This document shows, one piece after another, positions 34,380 to 43,900 of a stretch of 64,000 nucleotides of DNA. The notes below the pieces were generated by a model, which was given only the letters and a program-made list of their open reading frames with translations, searched no databases and was not told the origin of the DNA. The number at the start of each line of letters is the position of its first letter. Position 1 is the stretch's first letter. Source of the stretch: Terriglobia bacterium (GTDB lineage Bacteria > Acidobacteriota > Terriglobia > Terriglobales > Acidobacteriaceae); the NCBI GenBank assembly GCA_020073165.1, contig JAIQFP010000006.1:62001-126000 (forward strand), in the 5' to 3' direction. The position numbers and the translations under genes are program-made.

Positions 34380-35453
34380 TCAGTCGGCGGCCGCACCCTG
34401 GTTCACCGTGGTGGTTTCCTGCTGTCGGCGCGAGGCACGATTGGCTGGCAGGCCGGCGTCGCGGATCTTGTACAACAGTGCGCGATAGCTGATGCTCAGC
34501 GCTCGCGCCGCTTGCTTGCGGTTCCAGTGGTTGGCTTGCAGAACTTTCAGGATGACTTTGCGCTCCAGCTCGCGCACCGCTTGCCGGGTTAGCTTCTTCA
34601 GCGAGATCGGTCCATCCAGGTTGATGTCGGGATTGAAGTACTCCTGCTCACGCGACACCAGGTCGCTGCTGATCGCTTCTTCCGTTCCCAGGATTACGTA
34701 GCGCTTCACCAGGTTTTCAAGCTCGCGAATGTTGCCCGGCCAGTGGTACTTCTGCAGTACCGCCATCAGATCGCCCGACAGCGCCCGCGCCCGGCAGTTG
34801 TACTTCCGGTTGTAATACTCCAGGAAGTAATGGACCAGGTCTTCAATGTCGCCACGCCGCTCCCGCAGCGGCGGCATATGGATGTTCACCACGTTGATGC
34901 GATAGAACAAATCCTGGCGGAAGGTGCCGTTCTCAATCTCCACTTCCAATTGCCGATTGGTGGCGCAAACCACGCGCACTTCTACTCTCTTGTCTTCCTG
35001 CGCCCCAATGCGGCAGAACTGTCCATCCTGCAGCAACTGCAGCAGCTTCGATTGCAGCGCCAGATCCAGCTCCGAGATTTCGTCCAAAAACAACGTGCCG
35101 CGGTGCGCCAGTTCCACCCGCCCCGGCTTCGAACCGTAGGCGCCGGTGAACGCCCCCTTTTCGTATCCGAACAGCTCGCTCTCCAGCAACGTCCCCGGGA
35201 TCGCCGGGCAATTCACCTTCACGAACGGTCCGCTTTTCCATGGTGAAAACCCGTGGATCATGCGCGCGATAATGTCCTTGCCCGTGCCGCTTTCGCCTTC
35301 GATCAGGACCGGCACGTTGGCGCTGGCTACCTTGTCGAGCCGCTCCCGCACCGCCTGCATGGCCTCCGAGCGGCCAAAGACCACTGCATCGGGAGGAATC
35401 TCGCCTAGGGATTGAACCAGCGAACTGACAGAACCTGTGCTTGTAATGGGCAT
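34380..35453 (-). CDS. Sigma-54-dependent activator without a receiver domain
   Basis: The protein has about 357 residues. The AAA+ domain shows Walker A GESGTGKD, the sigma-54 contact loop GAFTGA (in YEKGAFTGAYGS), Walker B TLFLDEI and the arginine-finger region FRQDLFYRINVV. A Fis-type HTH ends the protein (LQANHWNRKQAARALSISYRA). No receiver, GAF or PAS domain precedes the AAA+ part, so activity is probably set by a partner or by expression level. ATG 35453 is preferred over GTG 35480. Its Fis-type end closely resembles that of the NtrC-type regulator at 37342. A candidate sigma-54 promoter lies upstream, suggesting self-activation. Confidence 0.9.
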   Translation of the reverse strand: MPITSTGSVSSLVQSLGEIPPDAVVFGRSEAMQAVRERLDKVASANVPVLIEGESGTGKDIIARMIHGFSPWKSGPFVKVNCPAIPGTLLESELFGYEKGAFTGAYGSKPGRVELAHRGTLFLDEISELDLALQSKLLQLLQDGQFCRIGAQEDKRVEVRVVCATNRQLEVEIENGTFRQDLFYRINVVNIHMPPLRERRGDIEDLVHYFLEYYNRKYNCRARALSGDLMAVLQKYHWPGNIRELENLVKRYVILGTEEAISSDLVSREQEYFNPDINLDGPISLKKLTRQAVRELERKVILKVLQANHWNRKQAARALSISYRALLYKIRDAGLPANRASRRQQETTTVNQGAAAD

Positions 35454-35489
35454 TTCGTCGCCTTGTACTCCTGTTGACACCCTCTACTG

Positions 35490-35505
35490 TGCACCCCGAG
35501 AGCCA
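35490..35505 (-). promoter_or_regulatory. Candidate sigma-54 promoter of the activator gene
   Basis: On the minus strand TGGCTCTCGGGGTGCA has GG and GC at the required 12-base spacing, with TGGC and TGCA matching the consensus ends. The predicted start of transcription is about 35479, some 26 bases before ATG 35453. Confidence 0.4.
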
Positions 35506-35652
35506 AACCCTTCCACCCTGTGCCTGGCACCCCGGAACCGGGTTTAAACTACACCTACTCAATAAGTTGCAGGAGTCACGGCTGAGCTGCCGACGGCCCA
35601 CGACACCATAGAAATCCGGCCCACAAGGGTCTTCCTCCGGAGGAAAATGTTT

Positions 35653-36045
35653 TCACACGGAAGAAGCAAGTTTCCGTCCCGCGGCCCGGCGACCGGCGAC
35701 GCCGTCAGAGTCATGATTCAGCAGGGGACGGGAAAACTTTAGGCCTATCAGGTGATAACCCTCGGCATGAGTTACCCTCACTGTTCGTGCCCGCAGGTTG
35801 CGGGAAGCGTCGGGAAGTTCGGTAGTTGCGATCAGCGGGGCGCTGGGTATCTCCAACAGAACCTGCGCGGATGGCGGAAGGGAACGGCGCACTGCCACCA
35901 GTGCCCCGTTTGCGGAAACGTTCAACGCGGTGGCAAACTCAAGGAAATCCTTCCCTTTCTCGTCCCGGCTGCGGACAAATACCGGGATAGCTAGGGGCAG
36001 TCTTGGCCACCTGCGGCGCTCTTTTTCCGCTTTCCGTCGGTTCAA
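35653..36045 (-). CDS. PilZ-domain protein
   Basis: The 130-residue protein starts at TTG 36045, with GAGGGG six bases upstream. A basic start (KERRRWPRLPLAIPVFVR, the RxxxR region) is followed by LNVSANGALVAV, the (D/N)xSxxG motif in its NxSxxG form, and a closing strand YHLIGLKFSRP. Both c-di-GMP binding motifs are therefore present. It lies upstream of the sigma-54 activator gene on the same strand, 200 bases away, and has its own candidate sigma-54 promoter. Confidence 0.75.
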   Translation of the reverse strand: MNRRKAEKERRRWPRLPLAIPVFVRSRDEKGKDFLEFATALNVSANGALVAVRRSLPPSAQVLLEIPSAPLIATTELPDASRNLRARTVRVTHAEGYHLIGLKFSRPLLNHDSDGVAGRRAAGRKLASSV

Positions 36046-36083
36046 ACTAGCCCCTCAAAACTCGGAATTAACCGCCTCTTTCC

Positions 36084-36099
36084 CGCACCTTGGGGGCCA
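36084..36099 (-). promoter_or_regulatory. Candidate sigma-54 promoter of the second PilZ gene
   Basis: On the minus strand TGGCCCCCAAGGTGCG has GG and GC 12 bases apart; the -24 half TGGC is perfect and the -12 half is TGC followed by G where A or T is usual. Expected start near 36073 gives a leader of about 28 bases before TTG 36045. It is the weakest of the three candidates. Confidence 0.35.
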
Positions 36100-36298
36100 A
36101 ACCGCGGAATTCATCGCCCCACTCTTGCCTCAAGACGCGTAGATTTCCCCTGTTCCTGCCAAGCCCGCGCCGGGAGCGTTACTTGGCTGGCTAGTCTTCG
36201 CCTTCTGTACGCCCCTCCAACCGCACGTAGCTCCCTGCCTTGAACTGCTTACGACTGCAAGCTTTTTCCCTTCAGTGACAATTTGCTTGCCTTTTTCG

Positions 36299-36327
36299 TT
36301 GACACAGGCGGGTCTCTGGCTTACCAT
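36299..36327 (+). promoter_or_regulatory. Sigma-70-type promoter of the histidine kinase / NtrC operon
   Basis: A perfect TTGACA (36299-36304) and TACCAT (36322-36327; four of six bases match) are separated by 17 bases. The predicted start near 36334 gives a leader of about 64 bases before ATG 36398. The operon would thus be transcribed by the housekeeping factor, unlike its presumed sigma-54 targets. Confidence 0.5.
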
Positions 36328-36397
36328 CGCCACAAGAAAACATACGTCCTGTTACGTGTGCCCTCCCCTCGTTCATCAAACCACGAGCTCTAGAGCT

Positions 36398-37345
36398 ATG
36401 GCCGCAACGCCGGAAAAGATGTGTGTTCCCCAGCCCTCGGAGTCGGATCAAGCAGCCGCGGAACTCTGTCCCGCCAAACCGCAGGGCGCCGAGTCTTGCC
36501 CCAGTCCGGAGTGCCGTCAAGACTTACTTCGCGAATACACCCAACTGCGGGAACGCTTTCTGCGCACTACCAATGCATTGGCGGCGGCGGCTCACGACCT
36601 GAAAACGCCCCTGTCCATCCTCAACGGATACGTCGAACTGCTGCGCAGCGAGAAACTCGGTGGCCTCAACGACCGCCAGCGCGACATTCTTCGCGATATG
36701 CACTCCAGCGGCCAGCGCCTGCAACACTTCATTCAGGATTTCCTCACCTTCAGCGTGCTCGAAACCGGCGAGATGAAGATGCAGTACGAAGCCGGAGACA
36801 TGAACGCCTGTCTCTCGGAGGTCTGCCGCCTCTGGTCCAACCGCTTCCAGGAACGCGGCCTTGCCCTGTACTTCCTGGCCAACGACAAGCTCACGCGCTT
36901 TGCTTTCGACTCCGCTAAAGTGCAGAGGGTCATCTCCAATCTGCTGGAGAATGCATCCAAGTTCACGCCTGCGGGCGGTACCGTCTGGCTGCACGCTGAG
37001 CCCTACATGTGGGAGCGCCGCAGCGTCAACAAGACCGACATCTCCAGTGAACGCCGTCGCCAGGACAATCCCCTCCCCAATTCGGTCAAGGTAAGTGTTT
37101 CGGACACCGGTCCAGGCATCCCTCCCGAATACCACATTGAAGTCTTCGACGATTTCTTCCGCTTGCCGCAAAGCGAGCAACTGTCCGACGGCATGGGCCT
37201 CGGCCTCGCCATCGCGCGCCGCCTGGTCAATGGTATGGGTGGCAAAATCTGGGTGGAAAGCGAGCCCGGCGCGGGCTGCAAGTTCTCCTTCATTGTGCCG
37301 CTTAACCCGGCTTCTAACGGGACGAACAAAGGGAAAAACCAATGA
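36398..37345 (+). CDS. Soluble histidine kinase
   Basis: The 315-residue protein has no transmembrane helix. A short N-terminal part containing several cysteines (MCVPQ, ELCPAK, SCPSPECRQ) precedes the dimerisation helix with the phospho-acceptor in AAAHDLKTPLSILNG (H66). The ATPase domain has NLLENASKFTPAGG, SDTGPGIPPEYHIEVFDDFF and DGMGLGLAIARRLVNGMGGKI. The clustered cysteines could sense redox state or metal, which is inference. ATG 36398 is chosen over the in-frame start at 36275 because the promoter lies between them. Its stop overlaps the start of the NtrC-type regulator gene by 4 bases (ATGA), so the pair is cotranscribed and coupled. Confidence 0.88.
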   Translation: MAATPEKMCVPQPSESDQAAAELCPAKPQGAESCPSPECRQDLLREYTQLRERFLRTTNALAAAAHDLKTPLSILNGYVELLRSEKLGGLNDRQRDILRDMHSSGQRLQHFIQDFLTFSVLETGEMKMQYEAGDMNACLSEVCRLWSNRFQERGLALYFLANDKLTRFAFDSAKVQRVISNLLENASKFTPAGGTVWLHAEPYMWERRSVNKTDISSERRRQDNPLPNSVKVSVSDTGPGIPPEYHIEVFDDFFRLPQSEQLSDGMGLGLAIARRLVNGMGGKIWVESEPGAGCKFSFIVPLNPASNGTNKGKNQ

Positions 37346-38751
37346 GCGATACGGCCAACATTTTGCTGGTCGATGACGAACCAGGGATGTTGCGGTACAT
37401 CCGTACTCTGCTGGAAGTGGACGACTACAAGGTCGAGACCGCCTCTACCGGCGAAGAAGCGGTGGAGCGCGTACAGAAGGGCCTGCACCCAGACCTCGTC
37501 CTGCTTGATCTGCTCATGCCCGGCATCGATGGCCTGCAGACCCTCGAGCAGCTCCGCCAGGTTTATCCCGGGGTGAAAGTTGTCATGCTGTCCTGCGTCA
37601 GCGACACCCGCAAAGTGGTCCAGGCCATCCGCCTCGGAGCCCACGATTACCTGACCAAGCCCTTCCAGAAGGCCGAACTCGACGCCGTCGTCGATCAGTG
37701 TCTCGGGACGAATCAACAGAACTATCCCAGCGAGGTCGAGGAACTCGCCGACGATGTCTTCTTCGTCGCCGCCAGCCCCGCCATGCGCAAGATTCGTTCC
37801 CAGGCGGCGCTGGTCGCCAACGTAGATATCCCGGTTTTGTTGCTCGGCGAGAGCGGCACTGGCAAGGAAGTGCTCGCGCGCCTGATCCACAAGCTTTCTC
37901 CCCGAGCCCACCGCACTTTCTTAAAAGTAAATTGCGCCGCTGTCCCCGCTGACCTTCTGGAAAGCGAACTGTTCGGCTACGAAGCCGGAGCCTTCACCGG
38001 AGCCAACCACCCCAAGCCCGGCAAGTTCGAGCTGTGCAACAAGGGCACCATCCTGCTCGATGAAATCGGAGAAATGCCGCCGCTCCTGCAAGCCAAGTTG
38101 CTGCACGTGCTGCAGGACCAGCAGTTCTCCCGTCTCGGCAGCCGCTCGGTCATCAAAGTGGACGTGCGCATTCTCGCCGCCACCAACATCAACATCCCGG
38201 AAGCCCTCGCCACCAAGCGTTTGCGCGAAGACCTGTACTACCGCCTGAACGCCTTCACCATGACTCTGCCCCCGCTGCGCGACCGCAAGGAGGAAGTCCC
38301 CATCCTGCTGAAGCATTTCATGTCGCGTATGGCGGAGCGCTACGCTCGCGCCCCCTTGCCCATGTCGGCCACCATGATGCAGGCCTGCCTTGAATACTCC
38401 TGGCCCGGCAATCTGCGAGAGCTCAGCAACTTCATCAAGCGTTATCTGATTCTCGGCGACGAGAAACTCGCCATCAACGAACTTCATCCCAAGAGCGACG
38501 GCAACGGCGCCCAGTTTGACACCGCGCCCCGCAACCCCGCCGAGTCCTCCGGAGGCCTGAAATCCCTGGCCCGCAACGCCAAAGATGAAGCTGAGGCTGA
38601 AGCCATCACCCGGGCTCTGGAAGAAACCAACTGGAATCGCAAGCAGGCGGCGGCGCTGCTGAAGATCAGCTACAAGGCCCTGCTCTACAAGATTCGCCAG
38701 TACGGCATCGCCCAGGCCAAGAGCCACCACAAGCTCTCCGCCGGCGCCTAG
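37342..38751 (+). CDS. NtrC-family sigma-54 response regulator
   Basis: The 469-residue protein has three domains. The receiver (about 5-118) has VDDE, phospho-acceptor in LVLLDLLMPG (D56) and YLTKPF. The AAA+ domain (about 140-375) has LLGESGTGKE, GAFTGA in EAGAFTGANHP, and LLDEIGEMPP. The Fis-type HTH (about 415-465) has WNRKQAAALLKISYKALLYK. It should be phosphorylated by the soluble kinase encoded just upstream and drive RNA polymerase with sigma-54. Candidate -24/-12 promoters upstream of two PilZ genes and the receiver-less activator lie within 4 kb. Confidence 0.93.
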   Translation: MSDTANILLVDDEPGMLRYIRTLLEVDDYKVETASTGEEAVERVQKGLHPDLVLLDLLMPGIDGLQTLEQLRQVYPGVKVVMLSCVSDTRKVVQAIRLGAHDYLTKPFQKAELDAVVDQCLGTNQQNYPSEVEELADDVFFVAASPAMRKIRSQAALVANVDIPVLLLGESGTGKEVLARLIHKLSPRAHRTFLKVNCAAVPADLLESELFGYEAGAFTGANHPKPGKFELCNKGTILLDEIGEMPPLLQAKLLHVLQDQQFSRLGSRSVIKVDVRILAATNINIPEALATKRLREDLYYRLNAFTMTLPPLRDRKEEVPILLKHFMSRMAERYARAPLPMSATMMQACLEYSWPGNLRELSNFIKRYLILGDEKLAINELHPKSDGNGAQFDTAPRNPAESSGGLKSLARNAKDEAEAEAITRALEETNWNRKQAAALLKISYKALLYKIRQYGIAQAKSHHKLSAGA

Positions 38752-39145
38752 AAGAAGTGGCGCTGTCAAGCCCTTCACCCTCGTCGCGGAGACCCATGCG
38801 TCACCGGTATGATGGCCAAGATCAAGGTGCTCCCGGCCGATTGATCTGCTCCCCTTCAGCGGGGTTCATGGCGATGCGCCACCAGCCTGCGGTGTAAAGA
38901 GGTCGTAAGTCTCCTCACCTTTCTCCCTTTTGTTTTCTCACGATCTCTGGTAGTAGGTAACACCGCGAAGAGATTGACCCTTGGCCATATCCCGCCGGGC
39001 GAATCCGCAAACCTTTTCAACTTGACGACCCACTCTCCTGGGGAGCAAACTGACCTGCCTCTTCTGCGGCGGCGAACCGCACCCCCCACTCGTGGCCCGC
39101 AAGGAGGATCTGTTCCGAACTCCCAAGCTGGTTATAGACACGCAA
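38752..39145. other. Intergenic region before the FG-GAP protein gene
   Basis: No gene is supported; a plus-strand frame crossing the junction is a shadow of the FG-GAP gene. The stretch holds a C/T-rich segment (38916-38950) and no recognised riboswitch, including the c-di-GMP class, which was specifically looked for because of the PilZ genes nearby. Confidence 0.35.
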
Positions 39146-40867
39146 ATGAAACCAGTCTGCCTGGTGTGCCTATTTGCCATTCTCATCAACCCCGTCGCGC
39201 TCGCGAGAAAGAACCCTGTGCCCTTGCTCAACCAACCGCTGGTTCCCGGGTTCTCCGTGCCTGGCCGGTCGGACTTCACCCTCACCGTGCGCGGTGCCGG
39301 TTTCGCCAAGAATGCCACCGTGTATTGGAACGGCAGCCCGCGAACCACAACCTTCAAAAGCGCGGTTCGCCTGGATGCCACCATTCCTGCTGCCGACGTT
39401 GCCCAGCCGGGTACGGCGACGGTCACGGTGGTGAATCCGCCCCCTGGCGGCGGCGCCTCCAATCCCGTGTTCTTCTCCATCAGCCTTCCCAGCGCCTCGA
39501 TCGGCTGGCTCAACAAGAACATCGTAACCGGCAACGAATATTCGGTCAGCATCGCAACCGCAGACTTCAACGACGACGGCAACCTTGATGTAGCCTTGCT
39601 CGACGCCTTCCCCAGCAACGGCAAGACGGTTGAGATTTATCTTGGCAATGGGGACGCAACCTTCCAGGAAGGCGCCGGCTATCTGGCGGGCGACAACTCT
39701 ATCTTCACCGGTGATGTGAACGGCGACGGCGAGGTTGACCTGGTTACCACCGACTCCGCCGGAGCCTTCGAGGTGCTTCTGGGCAACGGCGACGGCACTT
39801 TTCGGCCCCCGCTCAAGACCTCCGCCAATCCCGGCGGATTCGTGGGCGCGCTCGGCGACTTTAATGGCGATGGCCATCTCGATATGGTCATCCATTACGA
39901 GCAAAGCGGAGTCCCCAGCACCTTTCAAGTCTTCTTCGGGAACGGCGACGGCACCTTCCAGGCTCCCACCACCTACGGCGACGGCGAGAACCTCTTCCCC
40001 GTTTCCATCGCGCTCGGAGACTACAACAGCGATGCCATCATCGATCTGGCTGTGGTCAACAATGCTCCTACCAACCCGCGGATCCAGATTTATCTGGGGA
40101 CACTGTGCTGCGGATTCCAGCCCCCGACCTCGTTCGATGCCGGCCTGACTCCGGTGCGCGTGGTAACCGCCGACTTCAACAACGATACCCACCTTGACCT
40201 GGCAGTTGCTAACCTGGAGGGAAGCGGTTTCGGCAGCACTGTCTCCATCCTCCTGGGAAACGGCGACGGCACCTTTCAACCCCCGATGATCTTCCCGGTG
40301 GGGCCGACTGCGCTGCGCCTTCGCGCCGGAGTGTTTACCGGTGACAGTAAGCCGGATTTGGCCGTGGTCTCCGCCACCGGGCTCTCCGTCCTGGCCGGCA
40401 ACGGCGACGGCACGTTCAAGAACGCTTTGAGCTTTCCCGCAGGCTTCATTCCCTCCGCCATCGCCACGGGAGATGTCAATAATGACGGCCGGCTGGATTT
40501 CATAGTGGCCAACGACACTACCTTTCTCGCCTTCTCAGTTTTGACGCAGAGTACAGCCGCACTCTCCGACACCAACCTCACCTTCGGAGGCGTGGGCGTG
40601 GGCACTTCCAGCCACCCCCGCAACGTGAGGCTGACGAATATCGGCAGTTCCGACTTGAGTCTTGCCAGCATCATCATCGGCGGCACCGACGCTGGCGATT
40701 TCTCCCAGCAGACCACTTGCGGGGCGACCGTAGCCTCGGGCGCAAGCTGCACCATCACGGTCACGTTTACGCCCACCGGTCTAGGGGCCCGCCACGGACA
40801 GCTCGCTTTGACTGACAGCGCCTCCAGCAAACCGCAGGTGATCACCCTGGCGGGCAGGGGAAAGTAG
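39146..40867 (+). CDS. Secreted FG-GAP/VCBS-repeat protein with a choice-of-anchor D-like C-terminus
   Basis: The protein has 573 residues and a signal peptide (MKPVCLVCLFAILINPVALA). An IPT/TIG-like domain (about 30-120) has FTLTVRGAGFAKNATVYWNG. About seven FG-GAP/VCBS repeats follow, each with a calcium-binding type loop DFNxDGxxD and a closing YLGNGDGTFQ or variant, as in a beta-propeller. The C-terminal domain (about 470-573) has FGGVGVGTSSHPRNVRLTN and SCTITVTFTPTGLGARHGQL, typical of choice-of-anchor D/ASPM-SPD2-like modules. It is presumably surface-exposed, in adhesion or matrix binding. ATG 39146 is chosen to place the signal peptide at the N terminus. A strong terminator follows. 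Confidence 0.85.
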   Translation: MKPVCLVCLFAILINPVALARKNPVPLLNQPLVPGFSVPGRSDFTLTVRGAGFAKNATVYWNGSPRTTTFKSAVRLDATIPAADVAQPGTATVTVVNPPPGGGASNPVFFSISLPSASIGWLNKNIVTGNEYSVSIATADFNDDGNLDVALLDAFPSNGKTVEIYLGNGDATFQEGAGYLAGDNSIFTGDVNGDGEVDLVTTDSAGAFEVLLGNGDGTFRPPLKTSANPGGFVGALGDFNGDGHLDMVIHYEQSGVPSTFQVFFGNGDGTFQAPTTYGDGENLFPVSIALGDYNSDAIIDLAVVNNAPTNPRIQIYLGTLCCGFQPPTSFDAGLTPVRVVTADFNNDTHLDLAVANLEGSGFGSTVSILLGNGDGTFQPPMIFPVGPTALRLRAGVFTGDSKPDLAVVSATGLSVLAGNGDGTFKNALSFPAGFIPSAIATGDVNNDGRLDFIVANDTTFLAFSVLTQSTAALSDTNLTFGGVGVGTSSHPRNVRLTNIGSSDLSLASIIIGGTDAGDFSQQTTCGATVASGASCTITVTFTPTGLGARHGQLALTDSASSKPQVITLAGRGK

Positions 40868-40882
40868 GAAAATCGGCAGGCA

Positions 40883-40915
40883 AAAGCCGGCCGCGTGGGC
40901 CGGCTTTCTTCTCTT
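40883..40915. terminator. Bidirectional rho-independent terminator
   Basis: A perfect 10-bp stem (AAAGCCGGCC at 40883-40892 with GGCCGGCTTT at 40898-40907) closes a five-base loop. The plus strand continues CTTCTCTT, and on the minus strand the A-run before the stem becomes a T-run. It sits between the stop codons of two convergent surface-protein genes and should end both transcripts. Confidence 0.9.
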
Positions 40916-40927
40916 AAGGAACGATCC

Positions 40928-43900
40928 TTATTGCACTGTCAGCGTCACGCTTGAGGTGCGCGTGGCTCCCGACGTCGCGCTAATGGTAATGGTGTAAGTT
41001 CCCGCGGGCGTGCCCTGGACCGTCGTCGTGCTGCTGCTGCCCGAGCCGCAAGCCCCCTGGAACAGTGCGAGCGCAAACAGCCCCAGCAGCAGGGTCCCTC
41101 CGAGCAGCCGGCGTTTGCGCGACATTTTTCCGCCGATTCCGAGGCCTAGCAGCGCCAGCCCGGAAACCGGCAACCACGTCGCATACAGCGGCCCGCCTCC
41201 AGGCCGCGCGTCCACCGTCGTCGTGGTACGCAATGTTGTGCTGATGTTGAGGGTATCGCTCACCGCCGAACCATTGCTGAGGTTCGGGATGGTTGGCGTC
41301 GTAAAGTCGCACTTGGCCCCTGTGGGTAGGCCGGAGCTACAGGACATCGCGACCGAACTCGGGATGGGCCCGGTGGGCGTGACCGTAACCTGATAGGTTG
41401 CGAACTGCCCCGCCACCACCGTAGCCGTCGCCGGAGCTGGCGGCGGATTGTTCAGCGTGAAGTCATTGACCGTGGCCGTGACGCTTGCAGTGGTGAGGTT
41501 GCCTCCGGCAACGGTCACCTGGGCAGTGTCAGGCAGCGATGTCGGGGCGGGATTGGGCGTCGTCGGGGGGGTGGGGGTCACGATCACATTTGCCGTAGTC
41601 GTCCCCCCGCTGTTCAAGGTTCCGATGTTGCACAACACGGTGCCAGTGGTCCCTCCCGTGCAGGTGTTGGTGCCTGAGCCCAGGTTGGCCGATACAAACG
41701 TCGCTCCGGCAGGAACCGCACTGCTGAAGGTCACATTGTTGACCGCATCTCCGTTATTCACGATCGTGTACTTGAAGGTGACCTCGTTGCCGAATCCGAC
41801 CGGGGACGGACTGGCGGTTGGCACGGGGGAAAACGCTAAGGCCACCGTCGGACCCACCTTACTGACAAAAGCGTCACTAGTGCCGTTAAGGCTGGCTTGC
41901 AGCGGATTCGCGGGAGGGAAATCGCCGGAGAAGGTTTCGCCCGCGACATAGGTGGCTCCTTGCGAAACTGTTCCCGTCTGGGCATCGGTAGCGATGCTGG
42001 TGCCGGCATCATTGCCACTGCCGCCCAGATAACTCAAGGAGTGACCCGGCGCCGTGTTCGTAGTCGCGGTGGTATCAATACGGCCAACGAACGCGTCGAC
42101 GCCTCCGCCAGGGGTTGTCTGGAAGGCATTCAGCAAGGTCACCGGCAAGTCAATGGAATCGGTTGAGCCGGTAATGCGTGCGCCCTGGATATTATCCACC
42201 GCAATGCCCAGACCAACATCGGTCCCCGAGCCCCCCACATAGGTGAAGTAGTTCAGCGGAACATTGGTGGTGGTGCAGCTTGTTCCCGTACACGGGATGC
42301 CGAGTTTAGCGACGAAGGCATCGGGCAACGGGCAGGGAGTGGGGGGGGTGGTGCCGGGGCAATTGAGTGTCGCTTGAAACGTGACGACTCCGGTGCCCGG
42401 GGTAAAGGTGAAGTCGGTGGAAGTCGTCGAACCGGTGATGTACGCGTTCCCCGTGGAATCGGCAGCGATTCCATTGCCGATGTCGTCCCCACTTCCTCCC
42501 AGGTACGTGAGGTAGAGCAACTGTGCGCCGGTGGCGGCAACTGGATTGAACTTAGCCACCCACACGTCAAGACCTGCGGTATAAAGCTGGGTAGCATTGA
42601 GCGTGGTCAGGTCGCTGAAATCTGTGCCCCCCGTGATGTACACATTCGGGTTGGGAGTGACGCCATCGACCGCAATCCCGCCGCCGACAGTTCGCCCCGT
42701 GCTGGGCGTACTGCCGCCGATGTAAGTGGAGTACGCCAGAGTCGCCGGGCCTACCAAAGTCGAATCCAGCTTGCTGAAGAAGAATTGGTTGGCGGCTTTG
42801 GGCGTCAATTGAAAGGCGCCTGTGGTGGTGGGAAAGTCGGGCGAAGTCGTGGTTCCGGTTACGTACATCTTGGCCCGGAAATCCACCGCGAGACCCGTGG
42901 CTGTATCGGTACCTGTCCCCGCCAGATAGGTGGAATACAGCAGTGCACTGCCGTCGAGTGCAAGCTGGCTCACAAAAGCGTGATTGCCCGCCGAAACCGG
43001 GGGAGCCTGAAAGCCATTTACCGTGGGGAAGTTGGTAGAACCCGTGGTTCCCGCCACGTCCACGTTGAAGCTGGTGTCGACCGTCACTCCCGCGCTGGTG
43101 TCGATGCCATCGCCGCCCAGGTAGGTGGAAAAGGCAATCGCGTACGGAGGATTCGAGGAAACCGGACTGAATTTCGTGACGAAAACGTCGGCAGCGCCCG
43201 CGTTGGCGCATTGGAATGCCGCAGGCGTGTTAGTCGGCGGGCACGTGTCTACCGGGACAATGGGGAAATCGGCCGAGGTGGTCGAGCCGGCTACGTAAAC
43301 ATTGAGCGCGGTATCGACAGCAATGGCAGGACAGCCCGCGGTGACCGTTCCGATGATCCCGGCCGCTGAACAGGCTTCGTCCCCGCTGCCGCCCAGGTAG
43401 CTGGAGTAGCTGAGCACTGGGTCAATGATGAGTGCGTGGCTGCGGTCGTAGGCCCCAAGCTCAAATCCAACTTCGTTCTTCGCTCGCAGCACGAACCGCC
43501 CGGAAACCTGCCTTTGTTCTGCTCCGAACTGCTGGTAGATCCGCGGCGCCTGCAGTCGCATGTCACCGCCGCTGATGGCAAGGAGCAAGTCCCCGTCGGG
43601 CTGCAATTCCAGCTTCTCCGGCCCCTGGAAGCGAAGCACGACCTTTCCCGGGTCAGCGTTCGGAGCCACTTCAAAGTCGTACTCCAGTCGCCCCTGGCTG
43701 CCGTAATAGACCAGGTCGATGCCCGGATACACGTAGCTGTAGCGAACCCGTGCGAACTGAGGCACGTTGCGATGCCACTTGGCAGGATCATTCCCGATAA
43801 AGTAGTTGCTCTTGCCGGGCAGGAGGTCAGTCCCGGTTACGGCAGCATTCGGATTCGCCTCCGCCAGCGCCATACGCACGACGGTAGCGCCGGCATCCCG

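Noticed and set aside
38990-39090. Possible c-di-GMP riboswitch before the FG-GAP gene (GCAAACC-like string)
   Set aside because: The order and spacing of conserved bases of the GEMM class are not met; only a short string matches.
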